A stretch of DNA of 64,000 nt, from the NCBI RefSeq assembly GCF_910585425.1, contig NZ_CAJUCP010000008.1:1-64000 (forward strand), given 5' to 3'. Source of the DNA: an uncultured Acetatifactor sp. Lineage in GTDB: Bacteria; Bacillota; Clostridia; Lachnospirales; Lachnospiraceae. The position numbers and the translations under genes were made by a program. Shown here piece by piece: positions 1 to 8,700 of this stretch. The notes under the pieces are model-generated. The model saw only the letters and a program-made list of their open reading frames with translations, was not told where the DNA came from and made no database searches. Each line of letters opens with the position of its first letter. Position 1 is the stretch's first letter.

Positions 1-107
1 AGTAAATTCAAGGCCTCTGGGACTTTTTTGCTGTTTCAGGTGTCAAACTCAGGATCTTACTACAGATACGGGTGGGTGTCAAGTGTTTTTTCTTTACAAC
101 TTCACAA

Positions 108-1994
108 TCATCCGTCACTCAATGTGGCGATTCCCTCATATGTCTTCCATATCCCCTTCCCCAGGAACTGCCCGCTGCGGTCTTTCTCGTACCGGGGCGC
201 CTCCAGTTCCGGGAGCCCGGACAGGCTGCCGTCCAGATACAGGCTCAGGCGGTATACGGCCGTCTCAATCCGTGCGCGCAGCCCTCCGTATCGGAGATCC
301 AGCCGTGACCAGCCAAAGGGGGAACAGGTCTTCATCCACTGCTGTCTGTGGGCGATCCGCAGCTCCTCCATCCTTTCAAGCAATTCCCCCAGCTGCTCCC
401 CATCCTTTTGGAGGGCAGCCCTGTCCCTGTCTTTATAATGCCGATGAAGCCCCTCCCCCAGAGCGGCCTTCAGCTCCAGGGTCTTCGCAAGCAGGAGCGG
501 AACCCGTAAGAACCATCCCTCCTCCCCTGCCTTTTCCAGATCCGCCTCCAGCAGCCGCGCCGTTTTTCCATAATGCGCGTCCAGTCCAAGCCCCTGCAGA
601 TCCCCGTCGTACAATCCCTCCAGGGGATCCTGCCAGAGAAGATATTTGGACGGATTGGGCGGCCAGCGGTTCTCCGGATTGCTGCAGGGAACCGCGTCCA
701 GGAAGCCAGCGTCCGTGAACCACTCGGCGCATGACCCGGTACATGCGGCAAAGCGGGCGTCCAGAACCTCACGGCCCACCGGCCCCTGGCGATAGGCACT
801 CTCCGCGTAATACTGCATTCCCAGAAGCCCCAGCCAGTCGCAGCACTCCCCACCGTCGTCATGCCACAGGCAGCCGTAGGCCATGGGCACTTGATATTTT
901 TTAACCGCCTCAAGGGCCGGCTCCGCAGTCCGGAACGTGAACGGGTAATTGACGCAAAAGGAAGAGACCGAAAGCAGCGGCCCCGCATAAATGGCATTTC
1001 CCATGTCCCGGTGCCTTCTCATCATTCCGTCCAGCAAATCGGGATCCCGGGAATAATAATCCCAGTAGATCAGACCCGTATCCCCGGGCACCCGGGCGCA
1101 TATCCCCGGATTCGGCTCCTCCCCGGGATCCAGATAGACATGCCTGGGGGAACTGTATGAAAACAGCATGTCGCTGTAAAGGGCGATCTCCAGCCCTCTC
1201 TCCCGAGCCAGGGCATGCACCCGCTGGAGATGTTCCAGGAAAATATCCAGGGGCTTACGGGCTCCGTTCCTCTGCCTGTACCGCCCTTCCCCCAGTCCGT
1301 GGGTCTCGTCCATGCCTACGATGACCATCCGGCTCCTCAGGCACTGGCCTATTGTGCCCAGCATCTTCCCGATCAGCTCATAGGTCTTCTCTTCTCCCAC
1401 CAGAAGGCAGGAGGGGCTGTCCTGCACAGAAGCGTATTCCGGAAACCGGAGCACCTTTTCCATATGTCCCAAGACCTGTATGGAAGCCACTATGCTGATG
1501 CCGTACAGATGCGCATAATCGTCCAGCTGCCGCAGCTGTTCCCGGGTATAGCCTCCCCGCATATAGCCGAAGCGAGGCTCCCCCTCCAGCTCATACACAT
1601 CCTCCATGTACAGGATCAGGCAGTTCAGCCCCATCAGCGCCATGCGATCCAGAAGGGCTCTGAGAAATCCGGGATCCGGCACGCTGTTCCGGGAGGCATC
1701 GATCATGACGCCGATCCGGGGGATGTACATTTCCTCTTCATGCTGGAACTGCGCCCTTCCCGCATTCTCCCGCAGTATCCCCAGAGCCCGGAACAGATGG
1801 ATCCTCTCCCGAAAGCCGATCCGGCACCTGTCGCCCTCCACGGCGATCCGCAGCGCCGCCCCTTCCCCGGCCGGCAGCCTGAAAAGCTCCATCCGGATTC
1901 CATCCGCCCATCCTCCCTGGAAATAAAAAGGGGGAAGCCTGTGTATGGCGCATGAAATATCTTCATCCACTATTCCGTTGATTTCCCTGAACAT
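108..1994 (-). CDS. Family 20-like glycoside hydrolase (beta-N-acetylhexosaminidase type), cytoplasmic
   Basis: The protein (628 aa) resembles GH20 beta-hexosaminidases, which release terminal GlcNAc or GalNAc by substrate-assisted catalysis. The paired catalytic Asp-Glu of the family is visible as GMDETHG near residues 229-230, preceded by a TIM-barrel-like stretch (PRIGVMIDASRN, then LILYMEDVYE). The C-terminal 180 residues are helical and Arg/Glu-rich. I chose the ATG at 1994 because GGAGGAG lies 8 bases upstream; a longer reading to 2111 lacks such a site. No signal peptide or anchor is visible, so it should act on imported sugars. It follows the AAA/PD-(D/E)XK gene on the same strand after about 100 bases. 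The substrate is inferred from the family only; the overall fold match is loose, so a divergent GH20 subfamily is likely. Confidence 0.75.
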   Translation of the reverse strand: MFREINGIVDEDISCAIHRLPPFYFQGGWADGIRMELFRLPAGEGAALRIAVEGDRCRIGFRERIHLFRALGILRENAGRAQFQHEEEMYIPRIGVMIDASRNSVPDPGFLRALLDRMALMGLNCLILYMEDVYELEGEPRFGYMRGGYTREQLRQLDDYAHLYGISIVASIQVLGHMEKVLRFPEYASVQDSPSCLLVGEEKTYELIGKMLGTIGQCLRSRMVIVGMDETHGLGEGRYRQRNGARKPLDIFLEHLQRVHALARERGLEIALYSDMLFSYSSPRHVYLDPGEEPNPGICARVPGDTGLIYWDYYSRDPDLLDGMMRRHRDMGNAIYAGPLLSVSSFCVNYPFTFRTAEPALEAVKKYQVPMAYGCLWHDDGGECCDWLGLLGMQYYAESAYRQGPVGREVLDARFAACTGSCAEWFTDAGFLDAVPCSNPENRWPPNPSKYLLWQDPLEGLYDGDLQGLGLDAHYGKTARLLEADLEKAGEEGWFLRVPLLLAKTLELKAALGEGLHRHYKDRDRAALQKDGEQLGELLERMEELRIAHRQQWMKTCSPFGWSRLDLRYGGLRARIETAVYRLSLYLDGSLSGLPELEAPRYEKDRSGQFLGKGIWKTYEGIATLSDG

Positions 1995-2094
1995 TCTGTC
2001 CTCTCCTCCAGTTATTCCGTCTCCTCCCATATCTGTGGAAAAACCGCAGGCTCCTTCCCACAATCCGTCTTTTCCCGTACTGAGCCTCCGGGCT

Positions 2095-3891
2095 CTACCT
2101 GCCGCCTCCAATCAATACTTTCTTTCCGCGGAAAGCGAAACCGTACTTGCGTATGCTCCCTTCGGGAATCCCCTTCTCCACAAGGGCTGCCGCGTAGTTC
2201 TTCTCCTCTATCTGCCGCAGTGCTGCTTCTACCGTGTCGGAAAGATCTTTTTCATCCTCCGCGTCCTGTACCTTGAACTCGATAACAATTGCATCTAATG
2301 GGCGGCTATTTGTAGCGCCGCCGTCTCTCAGCTTCGGCTCCAGCACCACATCATATCGGCCGAAGCCACTTTCCCGGTTTGAGGTGATGGCATAACGGTT
2401 GTTCAGGTCTACCAACAGCCCTAAGACGAATCCATGATAGAACCGTTCCGGCTCCGCGGCCTCAGAGGGCTTGTTGCCTGAGTCAAGCCCAGCAGCATAG
2501 CTGCTGGGTCGCGGGCAGTCGCCAAGGTCAAACAAGCTTGACCTTGGCTCGTTGCTTACGCGAAAGCTGCTGAATGTAGCCAGCGCCACCTTGTTCATGT
2601 AATAGTTCATAGCTTTCAGGTCATCAGCCAGCAGCGCCTTGATGAAATCGTTATAACTCTCATCCTGCTCCGAGAACCAGCCCCGGATCATGTTCGTGAA
2701 CATCAGCCGCACTTCCCGGTTCGTCAGGGTCAGTTCATAATACCAGCAGTCTTCCTCATCCGCAAATTCCATCCCAAGGACTTTCAGATAGCCGCTTGCA
2801 AGGAGGAGGCTCCAGACAGAATTTCTCTTGGTGTATAGCTCTCCATAGACAATCTGCTCATCTATCTCCACCCGCAGCGTCTCTCCCTGCATCAGCCCCT
2901 CAAGCTTTTGCTTGATTTCCCTGCTCCCCTCCCGAATCAGCTTTCCCACCAGGCTGTTGGAGCTGGAATTGGCCCAGTAGGTCGTGACTCTTTTTTTATC
3001 CAGAAAATTCAAGATAGACCATGGGTTATAAATATCTGACCGATTCCCAAAGACAAAGCCATCATACCAGCTTTTTACTTCCTGTTTCCGGCCAGACAGC
3101 CCGAACTCATCCAGCGCCGCAAAGACCTCTTCCTCCGTAAACCCAAAGCTGTCAGCATACTTCTCAGAAGTGGTTGTCACGACTTCGAGATTATTCAGGT
3201 CAGAAAAAATTGACTCCCGGCTGACACGGGTGATTCCGGTCATCACAGCCCGCTCCAGATAGGGATTTGTCTTAAAAGTAGAGTTGAACAGGCTCCTGGT
3301 AAAGGAGACAAGTCTGTCCCAGTAGCCGTTCACATATGCCTCCTGCATGGGGGTGTCATATTCGTCCAGCAGGATAATCACCTTTTTTCCGTAATACCGA
3401 TACAAAAACAACGCCAGATAATGGAGGGCCATGGTGGCATCCTCCTCGTTCATGTTCTCTGATACCCGGTCGAAGTATTCCTTTTCATTTTGCGCCAGCA
3501 AATCCCCCTCCAAAAGGAAACGGTTCTGCATATACAGATCCCTCAATATCTGACAGATCCTGTAACGAACCTTTTCATAGGCATTCTCCTTCACATTGGC
3601 AAAGGAAAGGCTGATTACGGGATAGGTGCCCTGCAGCGCCCTGAATTCTTCCCTTTCCCACACCGAAAGCCCCCGGAACAGCTCTCCCTTTCCCGCATGC
3701 TTTATGGAAAAGAACAGCTCTGTCATGCTCATGTTCAGCGTCTTTCCGAAGCGTCTCGGCCTTGTTATCAGCGTCACGCTGTCCCCGCTCTCCCACCACT
3801 GGGAAAGGAACGAGGTCTTATCGATATAAAAGTATCCGTTTTCCCGAATCGTCTGAAAATCCTGACAGCCAATAGCAACCGTCCTGGCCAT
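2095..3891 (-). CDS. AAA-ATPase-like / PD-(D/E)XK nuclease superfamily protein (DUF1703 type)
   Basis: This 598-aa protein has the two-part layout of the AAA-ATPase-like plus PD-(D/E)XK_9 family common in Lachnospiraceae and Bacteroidetes. The N-terminus carries DFQTIRENGYFYIDKT and a degenerate nucleotide-binding region (TRPRRFGKTLNMSM); LLDEYDTPM follows as a Walker-B-like motif. The C-terminus has ERFYHGFVLGLL, the GRYDVVLEP strand and IVIEFKV, which supply the nuclease-like core. The ATG at 3891 is preceded by AAGGAGGTG at 5 bases. The gene is read from a triplicated promoter block immediately upstream. A 26-residue segment just before DSGNKPSE is encoded by a palindromic insertion (see the repeat at 2485-2562). 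Biological role is unknown; mobile-element or defence roles have been proposed for relatives, but nothing here shows one. Confidence 0.85.
   Translation of the reverse strand: MARTVAIGCQDFQTIRENGYFYIDKTSFLSQWWESGDSVTLITRPRRFGKTLNMSMTELFFSIKHAGKGELFRGLSVWEREEFRALQGTYPVISLSFANVKENAYEKVRYRICQILRDLYMQNRFLLEGDLLAQNEKEYFDRVSENMNEEDATMALHYLALFLYRYYGKKVIILLDEYDTPMQEAYVNGYWDRLVSFTRSLFNSTFKTNPYLERAVMTGITRVSRESIFSDLNNLEVVTTTSEKYADSFGFTEEEVFAALDEFGLSGRKQEVKSWYDGFVFGNRSDIYNPWSILNFLDKKRVTTYWANSSSNSLVGKLIREGSREIKQKLEGLMQGETLRVEIDEQIVYGELYTKRNSVWSLLLASGYLKVLGMEFADEEDCWYYELTLTNREVRLMFTNMIRGWFSEQDESYNDFIKALLADDLKAMNYYMNKVALATFSSFRVSNEPRSSLFDLGDCPRPSSYAAGLDSGNKPSEAAEPERFYHGFVLGLLVDLNNRYAITSNRESGFGRYDVVLEPKLRDGGATNSRPLDAIVIEFKVQDAEDEKDLSDTVEAALRQIEEKNYAAALVEKGIPEGSIRKYGFAFRGKKVLIGGGR
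2485..2562 (-). repeat. In-frame palindromic insertion within the PD-(D/E)XK gene
   Basis: Seventy-eight bases separate the family-like words FSSF and DSGNKPSE. They contain a perfect 9-bp inverted repeat with a 3-base loop (2488-2508) and a perfect 11-bp inverted repeat with a 6-base loop (2521-2531 with 2538-2548). A further 7-bp pair (2468-2474 with 2484-2490) spans the edge. The frame is kept, adding 26 residues. Seeing it as an insertion rests on my memory of the usual family sequence, so the exact edges are inferred. Confidence 0.6.
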
Positions 3892-3984
3892 TCTGCACCT
3901 CCTTATCCGTTCCATAATCGGTATCCTCAAAATTCCACTGTCCCATCATAAAATCACAAGTAAAAATCATCCTTCTATATCAAC

Positions 3985-4013
3985 ATTGTAGCGGATATCC
4001 CCCATTTGTTCAA
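3985..4013 (-). promoter_or_regulatory. Sigma-A promoter, copy 1 (proximal)
   Basis: Minus strand reads TTGAAC, 17 bases, TACAAT. It lies about 95 bases upstream of the ATG of the AAA/PD-(D/E)XK gene, in the proximal copy of the 132-bp repeat. Confidence 0.75.
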
Positions 4014-4117
4014 TCTATTTTTCCATGAATGTCCCTGCAATCTCCCTATTCGGCATCCTCAAAATTCCACTGTCTCGACATAAAATCACAAGCGGCAATC
4101 ATCCTTCTATAATCAAC

Positions 4118-4146
4118 ATTGTATCGGATATCCCCCATTTGTTCAA
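4118..4146 (-). promoter_or_regulatory. Sigma-A promoter, copy 2
   Basis: Identical hexamers and 17-base spacing to the proximal copy (TTGAAC, TACAAT), in the second tandem repeat. Confidence 0.65.
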
Positions 4147-4249
4147 TCTATTTTTCCATGAATGTCCCTGCAATCCCCTATTCGGCATCCTCAAAATTCC
4201 ACTGTCCCGCCATAAAAACACAAGCGACAATCATCCTTACTATATCAAC

Positions 4250-4278
4250 ATTGTATCGGATATCCCCCATTTGTTCAA
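4250..4278 (-). promoter_or_regulatory. Sigma-A promoter, copy 3 (distal)
   Basis: TTGAAC and TACAAT 17 bases apart on the minus strand, in the third tandem repeat. Confidence 0.65.
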
Positions 4279-4340
4279 TCTATTTTCCACGAATGTCCCT
4301 GCATCCATTTTCAAAATTATCGAATATCAATAAATTTTTA

Positions 4341-4369
4341 TTGACATTCATACCCTTCTGTAATAATAT
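4341..4369 (+). promoter_or_regulatory. Sigma-A promoter of the DUF6688-like gene
   Basis: TTGACA (4341-4346), 17 bases, TAATAT (4364-4369), about 60 bases before the ATG at 4431. It diverges from the triplicated promoter. Confidence 0.75.
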
Positions 4370-4430
4370 AAAATGCAAATATCCAATATCAGGAAAATAC
4401 GGAATCAACGGATTCGGAAAGGCTAAAACT

Positions 4431-5789
4431 ATGTCAGACAAAAACAAGAAATCAAAACTGAAAGAAACAATAAAGAAAAGCCCCCTTCTGTCCTCAGTCA
4501 TCGTCACGCTTCCCATCGGCCTGGCGGGCGCATCTCTGGTCTACGTGCCCACCGTCTTCCGATACGGCGGGCTGAACGCGGAGGGGCTGCTGGCCATGCC
4601 CCTCTCCATCCTCTTCGTGGGGCTCATGCTGGCCGCGTTCGTCCTGTATCCCCTTGTCCTGACGGGAGCCGAGCTCTACCTGCTGTTCGACCTGGCCGTG
4701 AATCCCGCGAAGGAGCATCCCCGGAGCCGGCTATTCGACCTCGTCACCGTGCCCTTAGGTCTCCTGTACAGCTACCTCTATCTGGGCCTGCTGGATGTGA
4801 AGTTCGCAAGCGACTGGCCCCAGCAACTGGCCAATTCCCAGCAGCACACCCCAATCTACACCCAGAGCGCATTGACCGTCTGGGTCATTGCCCTGGCGGG
4901 CTTCGCGGGTTATCTGACAGTGAGCTTCCTCCCCTTAAGGAAGACCCCGCCCCTCCTCCTGGTGCTGGGCATGTCCGCCATGTACCTGGGCACCGTGGAA
5001 AGCATCCTGTGGGGCGTCCAGATTTATCAGGATCCGTTCACCAGCCTGCCGCTCCTGCTGCTGCCCCTAAACTGCCTCCTCATCACCGCCAGGACAATCC
5101 TGTCCAAAATCCGGGAATGGGAACGCATCCCCCACGAGATGCACAAAATCCATCAAATCCCCTTCCTCCGGGGCTGCAGCCGCATCCTGGACAACGCCAG
5201 GGTCTGGCCCCTGGCGGCCTTCCTCCTGATGTGGCCCCTGTTGGGCATCCTCATAGCCATCCTGATTCTCTTCGGCCAGGCGCCGGATTCCGTCATCCGA
5301 GCCTGGACTGAGACCAGCGGCTGGAACCTTTCCAGGCGGATGGCGCCCCAGAACGTGTACTACGACGAGCACTATCTGTGCACGGTGGCCGCCGGAGGGC
5401 ACCGGAAAATCGTGAAGCCTCTGCGCCTGGGGATGCGGCACGGGCATGAGGTCATCGTGAACCGGCAGCTCTGCGTGGCCAATGCCTTCGAGCAGGTTCT
5501 GGAGGAAAGGACGCCCCGCTTCCACAGAGCCCTGCGGAATTTTTACGATAAATACGGCTTCCCTGTGGCAAGGTGCATCCGTTCCCCCTATGCGGCAGAC
5601 CTGATCTATTATCTCATGAAGCCGCTGGAGTGGTTTTTCCTGGCAGTGCTGTATCTGACGGACGTGCATCCTGAGGACAGGATTGCCGTACAGTATATGG
5701 GGGGCATATCAAAATCCGCGCTTTCCCCAGGATGCCGCTCGGGGCATCTCCACGGTAGCGGGTCGGAATGCTCCTGTAGTGATTCGTAA
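4431..5789 (+). CDS. DUF6688-like integral membrane protein
   Basis: A 452-aa protein starting MSDKNKKSKLK. It has about seven hydrophobic segments in the first 300 residues (for example VIVTLPIGLAGASLVYVP, LSILFVGLMLAAFVLYP, AAFLLMWPLLGILIAILI), then a soluble part with YYDEHYLCTVAAGGHRKIVKP, NRQLCVANAFEQVLEE and RNFYDKYGFPVA, and near the end MKPLEWFFLAVLYLTDVHPEDRIAVQY. This matches what I know of the DUF6688 family, whose function is unknown. A longer upstream reading exists but runs through the tandem repeats; the ATG at 4431 follows a weak aaagg. The last ~30 residues after DRIAVQY (from about 5698) look unrelated to the family and are antisense to the next gene, suggesting loss of the native stop codon. 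Confidence 0.75.
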   Translation: MSDKNKKSKLKETIKKSPLLSSVIVTLPIGLAGASLVYVPTVFRYGGLNAEGLLAMPLSILFVGLMLAAFVLYPLVLTGAELYLLFDLAVNPAKEHPRSRLFDLVTVPLGLLYSYLYLGLLDVKFASDWPQQLANSQQHTPIYTQSALTVWVIALAGFAGYLTVSFLPLRKTPPLLLVLGMSAMYLGTVESILWGVQIYQDPFTSLPLLLLPLNCLLITARTILSKIREWERIPHEMHKIHQIPFLRGCSRILDNARVWPLAAFLLMWPLLGILIAILILFGQAPDSVIRAWTETSGWNLSRRMAPQNVYYDEHYLCTVAAGGHRKIVKPLRLGMRHGHEVIVNRQLCVANAFEQVLEERTPRFHRALRNFYDKYGFPVARCIRSPYAADLIYYLMKPLEWFFLAVLYLTDVHPEDRIAVQYMGGISKSALSPGCRSGHLHGSGSECSCSDS

Positions 5790-8700
5790 GGGTATTGCTG
5801 ACACAGATCCGCAGCTCATTCCTCCCCTTTTCCAAAAACGGGGTCAGGTCAAAGCGCCATGGCGCGGACACTCTGACCCCAGCCTCATGCCCGTTCACGG
5901 ATACTCTGGCGGAGGCTGAGATATCATCTATCTCCAGGACCATTCTCCGGCCGATTTCCTCCTCCCCTATCTCCACGGTCTGGCCATATACCGCCTTTCC
6001 GGAGTAAGACGCCAACCCGTCGATTTCACCCCAGTCTCCGTATTTCAGCCTGCCCTCCCCGCAATATAGGCGGACCGGCTCCTCAAAGCACGCTCCCCCA
6101 CTGCATATTCCCCGGCGCTTCACCCTGATTGTCACCGTGGACATCCTTTTGGTGAAAGCTGTGGGATAGACCGCCAGACGGCTTTGCAATCCGGGTCCCG
6201 CGGCTTCCCCCTTCTCCTCCTGCCTGGCCGGGCTTCCGTCGATCCACACTTTTGCCTCGCCGTTGACAAGCATCTCCATCCGTTCAAGGGCGGGGGGCGC
6301 TTCGAACCTGAACCAGTCATATGCCCCATCCGCCCCCTGGAGCAGCCCGTCCATGGGAAGCAGATTCTTCTGCGCGTACCATCTCATGCTCAGGGGATAT
6401 TCCTGCTTCCCAATCTCCCCTTCCGCAAACAGGAGATAGGTACGGCCAACGCCACGATAGGCGGCGACCACCTGATGGTCTCCCCGGGAAAGGCGGAGCT
6501 TTTCCTTCAGATCCATCACCTGAACGCCATCCACGAACAGAAATTCCGGCTCCATATCACCGTACAGGATGTGGGCTTCACAGTCCCCGCCGCAGCGCAC
6601 AGCCGTAGCGAAAATATATCCCGTCCCCTCCTCTTCCCGGACGTACTCGGTGCCCGTCATGGTTTCCTTCTTTTCCCCCATTACCAGGAACGCGTCGCTG
6701 ACGCTTCCCTTCAGGCCATGATAGCCTTGTGCCCCCGGGTCGTCCCATTTTCCGAACCGCATGGAGACCTCATACGGAAGGAAGCCCTCCCTGTCTCCTC
6801 CGGCAGCCTTCGCCACGGCATCCAGATATCCCTTCCTGTCGGCGAAGGATCCTTTTTTCAGAAAATACGGGCCGAAGCCGCATCGGCACATGGCGCCCTC
6901 GTCCAGAAAGCCTCCCGGCTCCCTGCAGTCAGAACGGATCCAGCGCATCGCGCGTACCTGCGGTCCCACCATCTCATCCGAGGCGGGAAGGCTGTAATCG
7001 CCGAAGCGGTTGTCCAGGCAGGGGAGCAGCGAGAAATCCCACTCATCCGACAATGGCAGCTCCCTCCTTTCCTCCGGCAGCTCCCTCCACTGCGGAAGAG
7101 CTTCTTCTCTGCGGGAGAAGGAAATCAACTGCAGCTCGCTTCCGGAAAGGGGAAGCCTGACGAACAGATACTCCCCCTGCTCCCTGGCAGGGACGGCATA
7201 TCTTTTCCCGTCATAGGGATTCCAGAAAACGGGATTCCCTTTCGCATGGAAGCCGTATTCGTCCCCCGCCTTTCCGCCATAGACCATGTAGAAGTCCTCG
7301 CCCTCTATAAAACGGTGGAGCATATATTTCTTTGCATCCGTCCCGGCCGGAAAAATCACATCTGCCATGAGCCTGGCCCCGACCATATCCGCAAGCTCCT
7401 CCACCATGACGCCAAAGCGTATCCTGCCCAGGCAGTGCCGCAGTTCTTCCGAATCCCAGGAGTCGCCGAAGGACGGGGGCTCCCCGATTCCCCATACCAT
7501 GCCGCCTTCCGAGCAGAATTCATCCAGCTTCCGCATCACGCCGATCCTGACTGTCCTCATTTCAGGCAGGATGATGATCCTGTAAGCTTCCCCCTCCTTT
7601 TCAAGTCTGCCGTCCCGGATTTCCGCCTCCAAAACGGATCTGTGGTCGATGAAGTCCACGTCAATTCCCTTTTCATACAGGCTCCGGACACTGTCAAAGG
7701 CTGTCTGCGCGGCCCTGTCCGCCTCTATTCCACCCTCCGCCGCCATCACCGGATACAGGACTGCAATGTCGCATCGATGCACTCCCTGGCTGAGCATATA
7801 GCTCATCCTCTCTAAGGCGCGGAACGCGTTTCCCATATCATCCCAATACGGCATGTGATAGGTATTGCAGGGAGGAGCCCACTCCCACCATCCTCCATGG
7901 GTGGAATAATACATGCCGTGCACCGACAGGAGATTATGTCCCATCACGAAATTCCTTGCCACCGCATCCATGAACTCGCCGCCGGATGTCCCCCAGCCGC
8001 TTCCGTAAAATCCCTCCAGCCAGGTGCGCTTCCTCCCGTATAAATGGGCGATGGAGCTGGCCACCTTGTTTTTGACGATATCGGAAGCCAGCTCCGGCTG
8101 GTCGCAGCCCGGCCCTTGATTGAACTTCTGGGTCTGGAAATAATCGCCGAATTCCGTCAGGTCATATCCACGGCCGCCGTGGTCGCAGCCGTAAACCATA
8201 TTTCTCTCCTCATGCCAGTCGTAGACGACTTTAAAATAATTTTCCTCCTCCCTGGATACGATTACGTCATAGTAGTCAAGCCTTATTTTTGCAAAATACG
8301 GTTCATATTCCCCAAAAAGGCAGGGAAGATAGTCGCATATGTCATACCCCTTCCGTCTCCGGAATTCCTCCTGGAAAAAGGCATCCCACAGCTTCCCGGA
8401 AATGCCGAAATTCAATTCGTCGGAAAAGAAGAAGTCCAACGCCTTTCCGCACTCTCCCGGCGCGTGTTCCTCAAACCTTCCGAAAAAGCGCCTGCAAACC
8501 TCCTTTCCCGCCTGAGGATGCATGGGGTTCATGGAATATGGCTGCTGCTCTGCATAGACGATGACGATCGTGGCATCCTCCATCCCCGCGAAAGAGGCTT
8601 CATCCCGCAGAGCTTCCGGGCTGATTCTCCGCATCCCCTTATCTGTTACGATATGGGCAGACAGCATGCCGTCCGGAAAGTCCCGGCTCTCTGGCCTTCC

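Larger units (their letters stand above)
3918..4311. repeat. Three tandem copies of a ~132-bp unit
   Basis: Units start at 3918, 4050 and 4182, each with the words cggtatcc or cggcatcc, caaaattccactgtc, gatatcccccatttgttcaa and gaatgtccctgca. They differ by a few substitutions and single-base indels, and a partial fourth edge is suggested near 4303-4325. Every copy carries the same minus-strand promoter. The region from 3892 to 4430 has no gene besides these repeats and the opposing promoter at 4341. Confidence 0.9.

Noticed and set aside
1994..2111. Extended start of the GH20-like gene
   Set aside because: Overlaps the end of the upstream gene and lacks a ribosome site; the ATG at 1994 has GGAGGAG at the right distance.
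3918..4311. CRISPR array
   Set aside because: Units are 132 bp, nearly identical along their full length, with no repeat-spacer structure.
4119..4430. Longer N-terminus of the DUF6688-like ORF through the tandem repeats
   Set aside because: The extra codons are just the translated 132-bp repeat and the promoter; the ATG at 4431 gives the family-like start and lies after a good promoter.
5614..5789. Single frameshifted gene at the 5.7-kb junction
   Set aside because: The two ORFs lie on opposite strands and both match different families up to the junction, so this is a convergent fusion and not one broken gene.
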